DNA from: Marinicella marina
GTDB taxonomy: Bacteria; Pseudomonadota; Gammaproteobacteria; Xanthomonadales; Marinicellaceae
Assembly (NCBI RefSeq): GCF_030065545.1
Contig: NZ_JASJNC010000008.1
Span: 144,791-208,790, forward strand
Direction: 5' to 3'
DNA length: 64,000 nt
Part shown: positions 18,611 to 28,641 of the stretch, piece after piece
Layout: each line of letters opens with the position of its first letter
Numbering within the stretch: position 1 is the stretch's first letter
Program-made: the position numbers and the translations under genes
The notes under the pieces: generated by a model
Seen by the model: only the letters and a program-made list of their open reading frames with translations
What the model was told of the DNA's origin: nothing
The model's database searches: none

Positions 18611-19387
18611 TTATTTTTTTGGCGCTGGCTGCGGGCGCTCATACACCCACTTCAACTCACTGGATAAATCTTCTCGATAACGGTAACCATCGAAGCTCAA
18701 GTCTTTTATGTCCGCCATCTTTTCAATACCATTTTTTATGATGGCCTTGGCCATCATGCCCCTGGCTTTCTTGGCATAAAAAGAAATGATGCGAGTTTTG
18801 CCATTTTTGCTGTCTTTAAAATCAATGTTGAGTACTGGTGCCTTGAGCTTTTTGGCTTTGACTGCCTTGAAATATTCATTGGATGCCAGATTCACCACAT
18901 AATCATCTTCAGACAGTTCGTTGTTGATTAAAACAGTCAAATCATCTCCCCAAAACTGATACAAGTTTTCACCCTTGGGATTATTCAACTTGGTCTTCAT
19001 TTCTAAGCGGTATGGCATGATTAAATCAAGTGGCCTCAAATAACCATACAATCCAGATAATATGCGCAAGTGTTGTTGTGCGTATTGCCATTGATCCGCA
19101 TTGAACTCAGAGGCTTCCAAACCAGAATATACGTCACCCTTAAAGGCCAGAGCCGCCTGTTTGGCCACACCTAATTTAAATGGTGTCTTGAAAGACTGAA
19201 ACCGTTCATAATTGAGTTCAGCGATGTTCTCACTGACCGACATCAATTCGGCAATCTTGTTCGGCTTGTATTTTTTGAGCTGTTTGGCAAGGACTTCGCT
19301 TTCATCCAGCAATACTGGCTGGGTGTATTCTTGAAGTGGGTGTTGGTCAAAATCTTGGCCCTTTGAAGGCGACAATAAAATCAGCAT
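18611..19387 (-). CDS. yaaA: Peroxide stress protein YaaA (UPF0246)
   Basis: Family member that lowers free iron and oxidative DNA damage during peroxide stress in E. coli. The 258-residue protein has the full family signature: 'MLILLSPSKGQDF', 'GDVYSGLEA' (about 85), 'LSGLYGYLRPLDLI' (about 110-123) and 'NLASNEYFKAV' (about 165), plus a Lys/Arg-rich C-terminus. It starts within the last codons of bioA (7-base overlap), so it is the last gene of the recA-recX-bioA-yaaA run. Confidence 0.94.
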   Translation of the reverse strand: MLILLSPSKGQDFDQHPLQEYTQPVLLDESEVLAKQLKKYKPNKIAELMSVSENIAELNYERFQSFKTPFKLGVAKQAALAFKGDVYSGLEASEFNADQWQYAQQHLRILSGLYGYLRPLDLIMPYRLEMKTKLNNPKGENLYQFWGDDLTVLINNELSEDDYVVNLASNEYFKAVKAKKLKAPVLNIDFKDSKNGKTRIISFYAKKARGMMAKAIIKNGIEKMADIKDLSFDGYRYREDLSSELKWVYERPQPAPKK

Positions 19388-20649
19388 GGTAATCGTTTAA
19401 TTATTTTGGTCAATGTCTTGGTTATATGGGTTAATTCGGATGGTTCAATGATAAATGGCGGCATTATGTAGATCATATTCATAAATGGTCTGACCCAAAC
19501 CCCTTCCGCGGCGGTTTGCGATTGAAATGCCTGCCAATCACAATTATTATCTGAAAAAAGTTCAACTACGGCGATCGCACCCAATACCCTGACATCTTTC
19601 ACATGTGGCAAACCAATCAATTCACCCAGTTCCGATGTCATTTGTTTAGCCATGGATTCGATTCGTGCCTGCCAGTTTGATTCAAGCAATAAATTAATGC
19701 TGGCCAAAGCTACTGCACAAGCAAGAGGATTGGCCATGAAGGTCGGACCATGCATGAAATTAGTTGATATGCCTTTCGCCACTTTTTGGTTGCACAAAAC
19801 GGCAGATAAAGTCATGTAGCCACCGGTCAATGCCTTCCCTAAACAAAGAATGTCTGGAACAACTGCTGCATGTTCATAAGCAAACAATTTACCGGTTCTG
19901 CCAAAACCTGTTGCTATCTCATCGAATATTAATAACACATCGTATTGATCACACAGGTGTCTGACTTCTTTCAGATACTCGGGCGAATAAAAATTCATGC
20001 CGCCAGCACCTTGAACAATTGGCTCAAATATCACCGCAATGGTTTTATCATGGTGTTGTTTCAGCACACACTTAAATTCGTCCAAGCATTGATCCTGCCA
20101 TGCATCGTTGAAACCACATTGGGGTGAGTCAATAAAGATATGTTTGTTCAACAGTTTATTGAATTTATGGTGCATGCCTGTCACAGGATCGCAGACTGAC
20201 ATCGCACCAAAGGTGTCACCATGATAGCCCTTGGCGAAGGTAATGAATTGTTTTTTTTCTGTCTCACCTTGTTCAAAACAATATTGAGCTGCCATTTTCA
20301 TAGCCACCTCAACAGCCACCGAACCAGAATCAGCAAAAAACACCGCATCTAAAGATTCATCGGTTATCTCCAGCAGTTTCTTTCCCAGTTCGATGGCAGG
20401 GCGATGAGTTAAACCGCCGAACATGACGTGAGACATTTTACCTAACTGTTCAGTCACAGCTTGGTTAAGGACTGGGTGGTTGTAACCATGAATACAACAC
20501 CACCAAGATGACATGGCATCAATCACTCGGGTGCCATCCTGTAAATACAGATAAACCCCTTCAGCACGATCAACTGCTTGTACTGGAGTTGGTTGGTTCA
20601 AATTAGTATACGGGTGCCAGAGGTGTTTTTGATCAAATTCGACGTCCAT
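19381..20649 (-). CDS. bioA: Adenosylmethionine-8-amino-7-oxononanoate aminotransferase
   Basis: PLP enzyme of biotin synthesis that makes 7,8-diaminopelargonic acid using S-adenosylmethionine as amino donor. The ATG at 20649 gives 422 residues (E. coli 429); the frame also opens at a TTG three codons upstream. Recognisable parts are 'LWHPYTNL' at the N-terminus, 'SSWWCCIHGYNHP' (about 48-60), 'GYHGDTFGAMSV' (about 140) and the PLP-binding Lys in 'LGKALTGGYMTLSA' (about 273). It starts one base after the recX stop. bioB, bioF, bioC and bioD are not here, so biotin genes are scattered. Confidence 0.95.
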   Translation of the reverse strand: MDVEFDQKHLWHPYTNLNQPTPVQAVDRAEGVYLYLQDGTRVIDAMSSWWCCIHGYNHPVLNQAVTEQLGKMSHVMFGGLTHRPAIELGKKLLEITDESLDAVFFADSGSVAVEVAMKMAAQYCFEQGETEKKQFITFAKGYHGDTFGAMSVCDPVTGMHHKFNKLLNKHIFIDSPQCGFNDAWQDQCLDEFKCVLKQHHDKTIAVIFEPIVQGAGGMNFYSPEYLKEVRHLCDQYDVLLIFDEIATGFGRTGKLFAYEHAAVVPDILCLGKALTGGYMTLSAVLCNQKVAKGISTNFMHGPTFMANPLACAVALASINLLLESNWQARIESMAKQMTSELGELIGLPHVKDVRVLGAIAVVELFSDNNCDWQAFQSQTAAEGVWVRPFMNMIYIMPPFIIEPSELTHITKTLTKIIKRLPC

Positions 20650-20650
20650 A

Positions 20651-21106
20651 TCAATCAATCACGTGTCGAATCAGTTCATTATCAAATCCTCTGCGGTATA
20701 AAAATGCCTGACGCTTGGCTTTCTCTTTGTAATCATGCCAAGGCTCGCCACGGTATTTTTTTTCATATACCTGCTCAACCAAAAGATAGAAGTCCAGTTC
20801 GACAGTTTGTAATGCCGTTTCAATTTTTTCAGAACTGACGCCCTTCATGGCCAACTCCCTGTTGATCCTTGATGGGCCATAACCTCGGTTTGAACGAGCC
20901 CGCCAATATGACTCAGCAAACCTCAGGTCAGAAACCAGGTTGTCCTCCAGCAAGTCAATCATCAAAGCATCAACCACACGTTCATCATGTTTTTTGTTGA
21001 TTAGTTTGTCTTTGAGCTCTTGGCATGAATGCTCACGCATTGCAAGACTGCCCAAAGCTGAGGCACGGGCTCGTGCCTCAGGCGTATACTTTTTTTCAGC
21101 AGCCAT
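20651..21106 (-). CDS. recX: RecA regulatory protein RecX
   Basis: Binds RecA filaments and limits their growth and coprotease activity. The 151-residue protein is basic and mostly helical with three-helix repeats. Family features include 'SLAMREHSCQELKDKLINK' (about 19-37), 'DLRFAESYWRARSNRGYGPSRI' (about 60-81) and a C-terminal 'KRQAFLYRRGFDNELIRHVI'. Its ATG overlaps the recA stop by one base (TAATG), so translation is coupled to recA. Confidence 0.95.
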   Translation of the reverse strand: MAAEKKYTPEARARASALGSLAMREHSCQELKDKLINKKHDERVVDALMIDLLEDNLVSDLRFAESYWRARSNRGYGPSRINRELAMKGVSSEKIETALQTVELDFYLLVEQVYEKKYRGEPWHDYKEKAKRQAFLYRRGFDNELIRHVID

Positions 21107-22188
21107 TAACCCTCGAACGGATCAACTTCAGCAGCTTCTTGACTTTCAACCACATCCTCAGGCTTGGGTAATAAAATATCACGTATTTTTTGTTCAAGCT
21201 CAGCGGCATCTTCAGGGTTTTCTTTGAAATAGGTTTTGGCGTTTTCTTTACCTTGACCTATGCGGGTTTCGCCATAACTGTACCAAGCACCCGCTTTGGA
21301 CACCAAGTTGTGTGCCACGCCTAAATCTATCAACTCGCCCAATAAGGAAATGCCTTTACCATAGAGAATTTCAAATTGAACCTGCTTAAATGGCGGTGCC
21401 ATCTTATTTTTAACGACTTTAACGCGGGTGTCATTGCCGATGATTTCATCGCCTTTCTTAATGGCACCGATGCGACGAATATCCAAACGCACAGAAGCAT
21501 AGAATTTCAAAGCATTGCCACCCGTGGTGGTCTCCGGGCTACCAAACATCACTCCAATTTTCATGCGTATTTGGTTAATAAAAATAACCATACAGTTGGT
21601 GCGTTTGATGTTTCCAGTTAACTTTCTTAAAGCTTGTGACATCAAGCGGGCCTGTAACCCCATGTGCGAATCACCCATGTCACCTTCAATTTCAGCTTTG
21701 GGTGTCAACGCTGCAACTGAATCCACCACAATCAAATCAACTGCATTTGAACGAACCAACATGTCACAAATTTCCAAAGCTTCCTCACCTGTATCAGGTT
21801 GTGACACCAATAAATCATCAATATTAACCCCAACTTTTGCTGCATAAGACGGGTCCAAGGCATGCTCAGCATCTATGAATGCAGCAGTACCACCTTTCTT
21901 TTGACACTCAGCCACTGCATGTAATGTCAAAGTGGTTTTACCACTTGACTCAGGCCCATAAATTTCTACCACACGTCCACGTGGTAATCCACCTATTCCC
22001 AATGCCACATCCAAGCCCAGAGAGCCAGTTGAGTACACGTCAGTGGTTAATGCTTGGTTATCGCCCATGCGCATCACCGAACCTTTACCGAATTGTTTGT
22101 CTATTTGGCCTAAGGCTGCTGCCAAGGCTTTTTTCTTGTTGTCGTCCACTTTGTTTTGCTCCACAAGTTGTAAGTTACTTTTAGTCAT
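21106..22188 (-). CDS. recA: Recombinase RecA
   Basis: Strand-exchange ATPase and SOS coprotease. The 360-residue protein has Walker A '[10 protein letters not shown]' (about 78-87), Walker B '[12 protein letters not shown]' (about 152-163), the '[17 protein letters not shown]' region, loop L2 '[21 protein letters not shown]' (about 212-232) and an acidic C-terminus. AGGTGA sits 6 bases before the ATG. No canonical CTGT-N8-ACAG SOS box is seen upstream. A different perfect palindrome is present at 22289-22307. Confidence 0.98.
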   Translation of the reverse strand: MTKSNLQLVEQNKVDDNKKKALAAALGQIDKQFGKGSVMRMGDNQALTTDVYSTGSLGLDVALGIGGLPRGRVVEIYGPESSGKTTLTLHAVAECQKKGGTAAFIDAEHALDPSYAAKVGVNIDDLLVSQPDTGEEALEICDMLVRSNAVDLIVVDSVAALTPKAEIEGDMGDSHMGLQARLMSQALRKLTGNIKRTNCMVIFINQIRMKIGVMFGSPETTTGGNALKFYASVRLDIRRIGAIKKGDEIIGNDTRVKVVKNKMAPPFKQVQFEILYGKGISLLGELIDLGVAHNLVSKAGAWYSYGETRIGQGKENAKTYFKENPEDAAELEQKIRDILLPKPEDVVESQEAAEVDPFEG

Positions 22189-22527
22189 TTATATCACCTA
22201 TTATCGCATGTTCTTGAGACCGAAAAAATCAGTAATTTCTGAGACAACCATCAACTTTTTCGTACTTATTGAGTATTATCAATGGCTTATTCTCATAACT
22301 TGAGAATGAATATTTTTAATATTTATTTTTTCATTTCTGAATGACTGCATCAGCATTAAAATGCAGCAGCCTGCCACCTATCACCCAACATATTTTTACC
22401 CTTTCAAAGGCATCGATTTTGATATTCTTAAATTCCGAACATGCTCATCTATTTTTTGTGATATCAATCCCCTCTCATTCGGTTTTATAATATGTATTCA
22501 ATAACAACAAAGCAGAGAGGAATCATT
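22189..22527. other. Divergent recA/katG intergenic region (about 340 bases)
   Basis: AT-rich, with no gene or tRNA recognised. Contents: a perfect 7-5-7 palindrome at 22289-22307, a smaller TACT-TATTG-AGTA dyad at 22263-22275, and a CTGCAT/ATGCAG inverted repeat (22345-22350 with 22361-22366). The katG ribosome site AGAGAGGA precedes the ATG at 22528. An ATG at 22492 in the same frame lacks a ribosome site and would spoil the signal peptide. Confidence 0.6.
22289..22307. promoter_or_regulatory. Operator-like palindrome upstream of recA
   Basis: ATTCTCA-TAACT-TGAGAAT is a perfect 7-bp inverted repeat with a 5-base spacer, centred about 110 bases upstream of the recA start. It could be a LexA-type or other repressor site of unusual sequence; the bound protein is unknown. 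Confidence 0.4.
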
Positions 22528-24744
22528 ATGATTATCAAGCACAAGTCCAAATGGTTGATCACAGCCATGCTATTTACGGGATTCAGTTCAGCCCCCCAAG
22601 CCAACACCGCAGCCAAAAGCAATCAATTTTGGTGGCCGGAACAATTGAATTTACAGCCACTCAGACAACATGCTGTTGAGTCCACACCTTATGGTGTTGA
22701 TTTTGATTACGCAGCCGCCTTCGCAACACTGGACTTAGACGAAGTCAAACAAGACATCACTGATGTTTTGACTGAATCACAAGATTGGTGGCCAGCTGAT
22801 TATGGCAATTACGGTCCATTTTTTATTCGCATGGCTTGGCACAGTGCAGGTACTTATCGCACCTTAGATGGGCGCGGCGGTGCTGGTGGTGGACAACAAC
22901 GTTTTGAACCACTGAACAGCTGGCCAGACAATGCCAACTTGGACAAGGCCAGACGTTTGTTGTGGCCAGTTAAACAGAAGTACGGTAAGAACCTGTCATG
23001 GGCAGACTTAATGATATTAACAGGTAATGTGGCCATGGAATCAATGGGCTTTAAAACCCTTGGTTTTGCCGGTGGTCGAGCAGATGACTGGGAAGCTGAT
23101 TTGGTCTATTGGGGACCTGAAACTGAATTTTTGGCAGATGAACGCTATGAGGGCGAGAGAAAACTCAAAAAACCTTTGGCGGCGGTTCAAATGGGTTTGA
23201 TTTATGTCAACCCTGAAGGGCCTAATGCCAACCACGACCCGGTGGCCGCAGCTCATGACATCAGAGAAACTTTTGGCAGAATGGCCATGAATGACGAGGA
23301 AGTGGTGGCACTTATTGCTGGTGGTCACACTTTTGGCAAAGCCCACGGTGCAGTGAAACCTAGTGACTGTATCGGTCGAGAACCTGCTGCAGCTGAGCTT
23401 GAGGAACAAGGATTCGGTTGGACCAGCAAATGCGGTAAAGGCCATTCAGAGGATACCATCACCAGTGGTCTGGAAGGCGCATGGACATCAAGCCCTGCAC
23501 AGTGGACTCATCAGTACTTAACCAATTTATTCGGTTTCACTTGGGTACAAACCAAGAGTCCTGCCGGCGCCACTCAGTGGATTCCGGATGACCCAGCAGC
23601 TGGTAATTTGGTACCTGATGCTCACTTACCAGACAAACGCCATGCGCCAATCATGTTCACCACTGATTTGTCGCTGAAAAAAGACCCTGCTTATCGAGCC
23701 ATTGCGGAACGCTTTTTGAAAAACCCTCAAGAATTTGAACAGGCTTTTGCACAAGCCTGGTTTAAGTTGACGCACAGAGACATGGGCCCCAAAGCCAGGT
23801 ATGTTGGCAAAAACGTTCCTGAGCAGACTTTCATGTGGCAAGATCCAGTGCCAAAGGCTGATTATGAAACCATCAATGACCGTGATATCAAAAAGCTCAA
23901 GCAACAAATCATGGATAGTGGTTTATCACAAACAGCGTTAATCAAAACAGCTTGGGCGGCAGCAGCTTCATACCGTGTCACTGATATGCGCGGGGGTGTT
24001 AATGGTGCCAGGATTCAATTAGAACCACAAAAAAGCTGGGCCGTTAATGACCCGGCAGATTTGGCTGAGAGTTTAAAAGCTTTGAGGATGATCAAAGCAG
24101 ACTTTAATGAGAAAAAATCCAAAAGAAAGGTTTCATTGGCTGATTTAATCGTATTAGGTGGTGCTGTGGGTATAGAGCAAGCAGCGAAGAAAGCTGGTAT
24201 TGATACAGTTGTACCATTCGTTCCTGGTCGTACCGACGCAACACAAGAGCAGACCGATGTGGATTCATTTGAAAACTTACGTCCCACGGCAGATGCATTC
24301 CGGAATTACTACGAGGCGGACAACTACCATTCGCCAACAGAATTAATGGTCGACAAAGCCAATTTGCTGGACTTAACGGTACCAGAGATGACTGTTTTGG
24401 TTGGTGGAATGAGGGCGCTTGATGCCAATGCGGGTAACAGCAAACATGGTGTTTTGACCAACACGCCTGGTACTTTGAATAATGCAGTATTTGTTAATCT
24501 GTTAGACATGCAAACCAAATGGAGTAAATCCGCTGACCAAGCCGGCATTTATGAAGGTCGAGACAGAACCAGCAATGAATTAAAATGGACGGCTACTCCA
24601 GTAGATTTAATCTTTGGTTCACACACTGAACTCAGAGCCATTGCTGAAGTTTACGCTGCCAATGACGGCAATGAAATGTTTGTCAATGACTTTGTTAATG
24701 CTTGGATTAAAGTGATGCAAGCCGATCGATTCGACATCAAGTAA
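22528..24744 (+). CDS. katG: Catalase-peroxidase with signal peptide (exported KatG)
   Basis: Bifunctional haem enzyme that removes hydrogen peroxide. From the ATG at 22528, with AGAGAGGA just upstream, the protein has 738 residues. It begins with a signal peptide (basic 'IIKHKSK', hydrophobic '[13 protein letters not shown]', cleavage near 'PQANTAA'), so it should act in the periplasm, like KatP/KatG2 types. Catalytic residues are intact: distal '[11 protein letters not shown]' with Arg, Trp and His; the cross-linked Tyr in 'LIYVNPEGP'; Met in 'GRMAMNDEE'; and proximal His in '[12 protein letters not shown]'. The C-terminal half is the usual inactive duplicated domain. A strong terminator follows. 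Confidence 0.94.
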   Translation: MIIKHKSKWLITAMLFTGFSSAPQANTAAKSNQFWWPEQLNLQPLRQHAVESTPYGVDFDYAAAFATLDLDEVKQDITDVLTESQDWWPADYGNYGPFFIRMAWHSAGTYRTLDGRGGAGGGQQRFEPLNSWPDNANLDKARRLLWPVKQKYGKNLSWADLMILTGNVAMESMGFKTLGFAGGRADDWEADLVYWGPETEFLADERYEGERKLKKPLAAVQMGLIYVNPEGPNANHDPVAAAHDIRETFGRMAMNDEEVVALIAGGHTFGKAHGAVKPSDCIGREPAAAELEEQGFGWTSKCGKGHSEDTITSGLEGAWTSSPAQWTHQYLTNLFGFTWVQTKSPAGATQWIPDDPAAGNLVPDAHLPDKRHAPIMFTTDLSLKKDPAYRAIAERFLKNPQEFEQAFAQAWFKLTHRDMGPKARYVGKNVPEQTFMWQDPVPKADYETINDRDIKKLKQQIMDSGLSQTALIKTAWAAAASYRVTDMRGGVNGARIQLEPQKSWAVNDPADLAESLKALRMIKADFNEKKSKRKVSLADLIVLGGAVGIEQAAKKAGIDTVVPFVPGRTDATQEQTDVDSFENLRPTADAFRNYYEADNYHSPTELMVDKANLLDLTVPEMTVLVGGMRALDANAGNSKHGVLTNTPGTLNNAVFVNLLDMQTKWSKSADQAGIYEGRDRTSNELKWTATPVDLIFGSHTELRAIAEVYAANDGNEMFVNDFVNAWIKVMQADRFDIK

Positions 24745-24762
24745 TAATTTTTTAAGGTATTT

Positions 24763-24814
24763 AAAAGCCAGTCATCAACTTCCGCTTAAAGAAGTTCGTT
24801 GACTGGCTTTTTTT
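24763..24814 (+). terminator. Intrinsic terminator after katG
   Basis: A long hairpin pairs AAAAGCCAGTC (from 24763) with GACTGGCTTTT (to 24811). The stem continues inward through CAACTTC/GAAGTTCGTTG with small mismatches, and a run of T follows. Confidence 0.9.
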
Positions 24815-24866
24815 ATGCCATTAACAAACAGTTAATATTCAATTTTATTCACGCCTAAACTGACTT

Positions 24867-24894
24867 TTGAGTTGCGCAATGGTGGCGCTATTTT
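24867..24894 (+). promoter_or_regulatory. Candidate mutS promoter
   Basis: TTGAGT (24867-24872), a 16-base spacer and TATTTT (24889-24894) lie about 35 bases before the mutS ATG. Confidence 0.35.
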
Positions 24895-24929
24895 GTTAAA
24901 CTAGCGGATTTGTTGGCCACTTTAACCGC

Positions 24930-27476
24930 ATGAAAGACATTTCAAAACATACCCCCATGATGCAACAGTTTTTGAAGATAAAAGCTGATTATCAAGAGAT
25001 GTTGTTGTTCTATCGCATGGGTGATTTTTATGAGTTATTTTTTGATGATGCCATCAAGGCCGCCAAGCTACTTGACATCACCCTAACCCATCGTGGAAAA
25101 ACCGGTGATAACCCCATTCCCATGTGTGGCGTGCCTTACCATGCTGTTGATAATTACCTGGCCAAATTGGTCAAAAAAGGTTTATCTGTTGCCATCTGTG
25201 AACAAACCGGAGATCCTGCAACCAGTAAAGGACCAGTTAAGCGTGAAGTACAAAAAATTATCACGCCAGGTACAGTAACTGAAGAAGCATTGATGGACGC
25301 CAACCGTGAAAATCTGTTATTGGCTATTCATCAAAATTCGCGAGGTTATGGCTTGGCTTATCTGGATTTGTCTAACGGCGCTTTTAAAGTCCAACAAATG
25401 GACAGCTTCAACACACTAGAAGCCCAACTCACCCGCTTATCGCCCAGCGAAGTTCTGCTCTGTGAAAACAGTGCTTTGGCAGAAAAACTGAAACACTTGA
25501 ATTGTATCAACAGACCAGAATGGGATTTTGATCAAGAGTCAGCTGTACACACCATTACCAGACTGTACCAATTGAATGACTTGGGAGGATTTGGCATCAA
25601 TGAATCCGATATATTTATTGCAGCAGCTGGTGCCCTATTACAATATGTTCAGCACACTCAAAAAACCGAGTTAAAACACCTTCAAGCCATACAAATTGAG
25701 CTGCTTGATGCCTACCTACATATCGATGCACAATCACGCAAAAACTTAGAGATTGATCACCACCCAGATGGTAAGGATGAACTCACATTGTGCGGCTTCA
25801 TTGATCAATGCGCTACCGCTATGGGCTCACGAAAAATCAGGCGTTGGGTTAAACAACCTTTGCGAGATCGCAGCGTTTTAAATCAACGACTGGCAACCAT
25901 TCAAGCTTTGATTGAAAGTGCCCAAGTTGATGCCTTACAAAGCCAATTAAAAGGCATTGCTGACATTGAAAGGATTGTCACTCGCATCAGCTTATTAACA
26001 GCCAGACCCAGAGATTTGGTGGCACTGCGAGAATCATTGACTGTGGTTGCTGAATTGAAAGAATCAGTAGACTCAATCAACGGTTCTAGTCTGAACTCCA
26101 TCAAACAAGCATTAAACCCGCACACTGAAATTGCTGAGTTATTGACAACCGCTGTGAAAGAAAACCCACCTGTGGTGATTCGCGATGGTGGTGTCATCGC
26201 TGACGGTTATGATCAACATCTAGATGAATTACGCAACATCAGCAATGATGCTGGTCAGTACATGCTGGATTTTGAAACTGAACAACAAGAAATATCGGGA
26301 ATCAGTGGCCTTAAAGTTGGTTATAACCGCGTTCATGGTTATTTTATAGAAGTATCTAAACTGCATGCGGATAAAGTACCTGAGCATTATATCCGCCGCC
26401 AAACCCTCAAAGCGGTGGAGCGATACACCACACCAGAATTAAAACAGTTTGAACAAAAAGTTTTGTCCAGCAAGGAAAAATCACTGGCACATGAAAAAGA
26501 GCTGTATATCCAGCTATTGAGTTCTTTCGTTGACCAAATAAGTTCGCTGCAACTACTTGCAGACACCGTCAGTGAACTGGATGCTTTGTGCAACTTGGCT
26601 GAAAGGGCTGTTACCAATCAGTTTTGTAAGCCTGTACTGTCTCAAGAATTAAATATCGAAATCAGACAAGGCAGGCACCCTGTGGTTGAAACCATACAAG
26701 ACACGCCATTTGAACCCAATGATTTGGTGCTCAATGACCACGATAAAATGTTAATCATTACTGGACCAAACATGGGTGGTAAATCAACCTATATGCGCCA
26801 ATCTGCGATCATAGTTTTGATGGCTGCCATCGGTAGTTATGTTCCAGCTCAATCTGCTGTTATTGGTGATATAGATCGTATTTTTACCCGCATCGGCGCT
26901 GGTGATGATTTGACCAGAGGGCGTTCAACCTTTATGGTTGAGATGTCTGAGACAGCCACCATCTTGCACAATGCAACTAAAAATTCATTGGTCTTAATGG
27001 ATGAAATTGGGCGAGGTACCAGTACTTTTGATGGCCTCTCTTTGGCCCATGCTTGTGCTGTTCATTTAGCCAATACCAATCAGTCTTTTTGTTTATTTGC
27101 CACCCACTATTTTGAAATTACCGAATTAGAGCAGCAAATCCCAAGCATCAAAAATGTTCACCTCAATGCGGTTGAACACCAAGATCGCATTGTATTTTTG
27201 CACAGTGTAAAAGCCGGCGCTGCCAGTAAAAGCTATGGCCTACAAGTGGCTGCATTGGCCGGCCTACCAAGTGCCACACTTAAAAATGCGAAAACTTACT
27301 TGAACCAACTCGAAAATCAAGAAAATACCCATCAACCCGTCCAATTCTCACTGTTTCAAGAAGAATTAAACCAAGATTCTAAAGTTGAGAAAAAATTGAA
27401 GGGCATAGATCCGGATGAATTAACTGCCAAACAAGCATTAGATTTGATTTATCAACTGTACCAACTGGTGAAATAA
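24930..27476 (+). CDS. mutS: DNA mismatch repair protein MutS
   Basis: Recognises mismatches and recruits MutL. The 848-residue protein is close to E. coli MutS (853). The mismatch-binding motif '[11 protein letters not shown]' (about 30-40) holds the stacking Phe and the Glu. Connector, lever and clamp domains follow. The ATPase has Walker A '[14 protein letters not shown]' (about 611-624), the '[20 protein letters not shown]' signature (about 655-674), Walker B '[18 protein letters not shown]' (about 690-707) and 'FATHYFEIT'. A short C-terminal dimerisation tail is present. It is monocistronic, with a terminator right after the stop. Confidence 0.98.
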   Translation: MKDISKHTPMMQQFLKIKADYQEMLLFYRMGDFYELFFDDAIKAAKLLDITLTHRGKTGDNPIPMCGVPYHAVDNYLAKLVKKGLSVAICEQTGDPATSKGPVKREVQKIITPGTVTEEALMDANRENLLLAIHQNSRGYGLAYLDLSNGAFKVQQMDSFNTLEAQLTRLSPSEVLLCENSALAEKLKHLNCINRPEWDFDQESAVHTITRLYQLNDLGGFGINESDIFIAAAGALLQYVQHTQKTELKHLQAIQIELLDAYLHIDAQSRKNLEIDHHPDGKDELTLCGFIDQCATAMGSRKIRRWVKQPLRDRSVLNQRLATIQALIESAQVDALQSQLKGIADIERIVTRISLLTARPRDLVALRESLTVVAELKESVDSINGSSLNSIKQALNPHTEIAELLTTAVKENPPVVIRDGGVIADGYDQHLDELRNISNDAGQYMLDFETEQQEISGISGLKVGYNRVHGYFIEVSKLHADKVPEHYIRRQTLKAVERYTTPELKQFEQKVLSSKEKSLAHEKELYIQLLSSFVDQISSLQLLADTVSELDALCNLAERAVTNQFCKPVLSQELNIEIRQGRHPVVETIQDTPFEPNDLVLNDHDKMLIITGPNMGGKSTYMRQSAIIVLMAAIGSYVPAQSAVIGDIDRIFTRIGAGDDLTRGRSTFMVEMSETATILHNATKNSLVLMDEIGRGTSTFDGLSLAHACAVHLANTNQSFCLFATHYFEITELEQQIPSIKNVHLNAVEHQDRIVFLHSVKAGAASKSYGLQVAALAGLPSATLKNAKTYLNQLENQENTHQPVQFSLFQEELNQDSKVEKKLKGIDPDELTAKQALDLIYQLYQLVK

Positions 27477-27502
27477 AAAAAGCCCAATAAGGGCTTTTTT
27501 TT
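27474..27502. terminator. Bidirectional terminator between mutS and the TonB-domain gene
   Basis: AAAAAAGCCC, loop AATAA, GGGCTTTTTT: a compact GC-core stem with A and T tracts on both sides. It serves two convergent genes. Confidence 0.9.
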
Positions 27503-27519
27503 ATTCGTTCTTCTGTATT

Positions 27520-28554
27520 CTAAAGATCAAATTCTATCCTGTAAATACGTGTGATGTTGTCACTGATTCCGTATGAACTGGGCGGGTCAAACAACCAGTC
27601 ATTAACAGATTGCACCGCATTTTTACCAAAAATTCTGCCCTTACGTGAGTATTTAACCGGTGATGCGGAAACCACTTCACCAGCAGGATTGATGGTGATT
27701 TCAACATCCACCCAACCTTCTAGATTCTGAATCGCGGCTCGAGGCGGATAAACCACTGCCTTTCTATCAACAATCTTCCACTCATAGTTTGTGCCGTTTT
27801 CTTCATCAACAGCTTCTTCAGCAGTTTCAATAACTGCAGCGTCTGCAGCGGTGGTAGTCGTTGTATTATCAGATTCAGCCTCATTAATTGATGACACGGC
27901 TTCAGACTCAACCGGCTCAGCAGAAACAGGCTCTACCACCTCATTTGTGGCCTCCGCAACAACCTCATTGCCACTTTCCTCGTCAGCGTTAACAGATAAA
28001 ACCGCGGCTTCATCTGTTGATAAGTTTAACTCATCTTCTTCTGCCAAGTTGGTTTCAACAACAGGCTCTTCTGTCTCAAGAACCAGGTTTGAATCTTCTT
28101 CAGCTGGCGCTTCACCTGGCAGCTCCTCAATAACCACTGCTTCAGTTTCAACCGGTTCATCCTCTACAGCTTCATTGACAACAGATTCAACTGCTATTGG
28201 TTCGGGTTCGGGTTCGGGTTCGGGTTCTGATTCAACCACAGGCTCAACAACTTCTGACTCAGCATCAGAATCTGATGACTGTCTTACACCAATTTCGGTG
28301 TTGATAGGCAGTTCAATTTCAATTTTAGGTTTTTCTTGAAGGCCAAACTCAGACATATCGAGCTCAATTTCATTGTCGATATCAGGTTTAAATTCTGTGG
28401 TTTTTAAATCAGTGGTTTTTTGACGCTCTGGCAGGCCTTTGGACCAACTGGGACGTTTGTTTTCTGCATCATCGGTTTTGTTATCATCGTTTTGTGCATC
28501 AACAGCAGCTACAAAAGAAAGCAAAACCAATGTAACAATCAGTTTATTCAACAT
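27520..28554 (-). CDS. Acidic periplasmic protein with C-terminal TonB domain
   Basis: The N-terminus ('MLNKLIVTLVLLSFVAAVDAQ') looks like a cleavable signal peptide rather than the permanent anchor of true TonB. About 200 residues of Glu/Val/Ala-rich low-complexity sequence follow, including a run of Glu-Pro dipeptides (about 112-122). The last 90 residues form a TonB C-terminal domain: 'VYPPRAAIQNLEGWVDVEITINPAGEV', a later 'NDWLFDPP', and 'RIYRIEFDL' at the end. No ExbB/ExbD genes are adjacent. The spacer is acidic where TonB spacers are Pro/Lys-rich, so energy transduction is doubtful; a periplasm-spanning or envelope-binding role is possible. It is flanked by a terminator downstream and its own promoter upstream. 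Confidence 0.8.
   Translation of the reverse strand: MLNKLIVTLVLLSFVAAVDAQNDDNKTDDAENKRPSWSKGLPERQKTTDLKTTEFKPDIDNEIELDMSEFGLQEKPKIEIELPINTEIGVRQSSDSDAESEVVEPVVESEPEPEPEPEPIAVESVVNEAVEDEPVETEAVVIEELPGEAPAEEDSNLVLETEEPVVETNLAEEDELNLSTDEAAVLSVNADEESGNEVVAEATNEVVEPVSAEPVESEAVSSINEAESDNTTTTTAADAAVIETAEEAVDEENGTNYEWKIVDRKAVVYPPRAAIQNLEGWVDVEITINPAGEVVSASPVKYSRKGRIFGKNAVQSVNDWLFDPPSSYGISDNITRIYRIEFDL
28199..28228 (-). repeat. Hexanucleotide repeat encoding a Glu-Pro run
   Basis: Four perfect GGTTCG units plus one GGTTCT unit on the plus strand encode alternating Glu-Pro on the minus strand. Units of six keep the frame, so slippage would change spacer length without a frameshift. Confidence 0.85.
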
Positions 28555-28586
28555 GTATTAATTCTCGGGATTAACGCTTTCTTTAT

Positions 28587-28614
28587 ATTTTAGCGAGATA
28601 AACAAAGTTTGCAA
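28587..28614 (-). promoter_or_regulatory. Candidate promoter of the TonB-domain gene
   Basis: On the minus strand TTGCAA (28614-28609), a 16-base spacer and TAAAAT (28592-28587) lie 32 bases before the ATG. The -35 is part of a TTGCA/TGCAA inverted repeat. Confidence 0.4.
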
Positions 28615-28641
28615 TCAAATGCAAGAAATTGTTTTAAAACA

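Noticed and set aside
22492..22528. ATG at 22492 as katG start
   Set aside because: No ribosome site before it, and it adds 12 polar residues ahead of a good signal peptide; the ATG at 22528 has AGAGAGGA.
27791..28339. 182-codon plus-strand frame, Ser/Thr-rich, opposite the TonB-domain gene
   Set aside because: It is the reverse of a Glu/Val-rich low-complexity coding stretch; composition explains the open frame.
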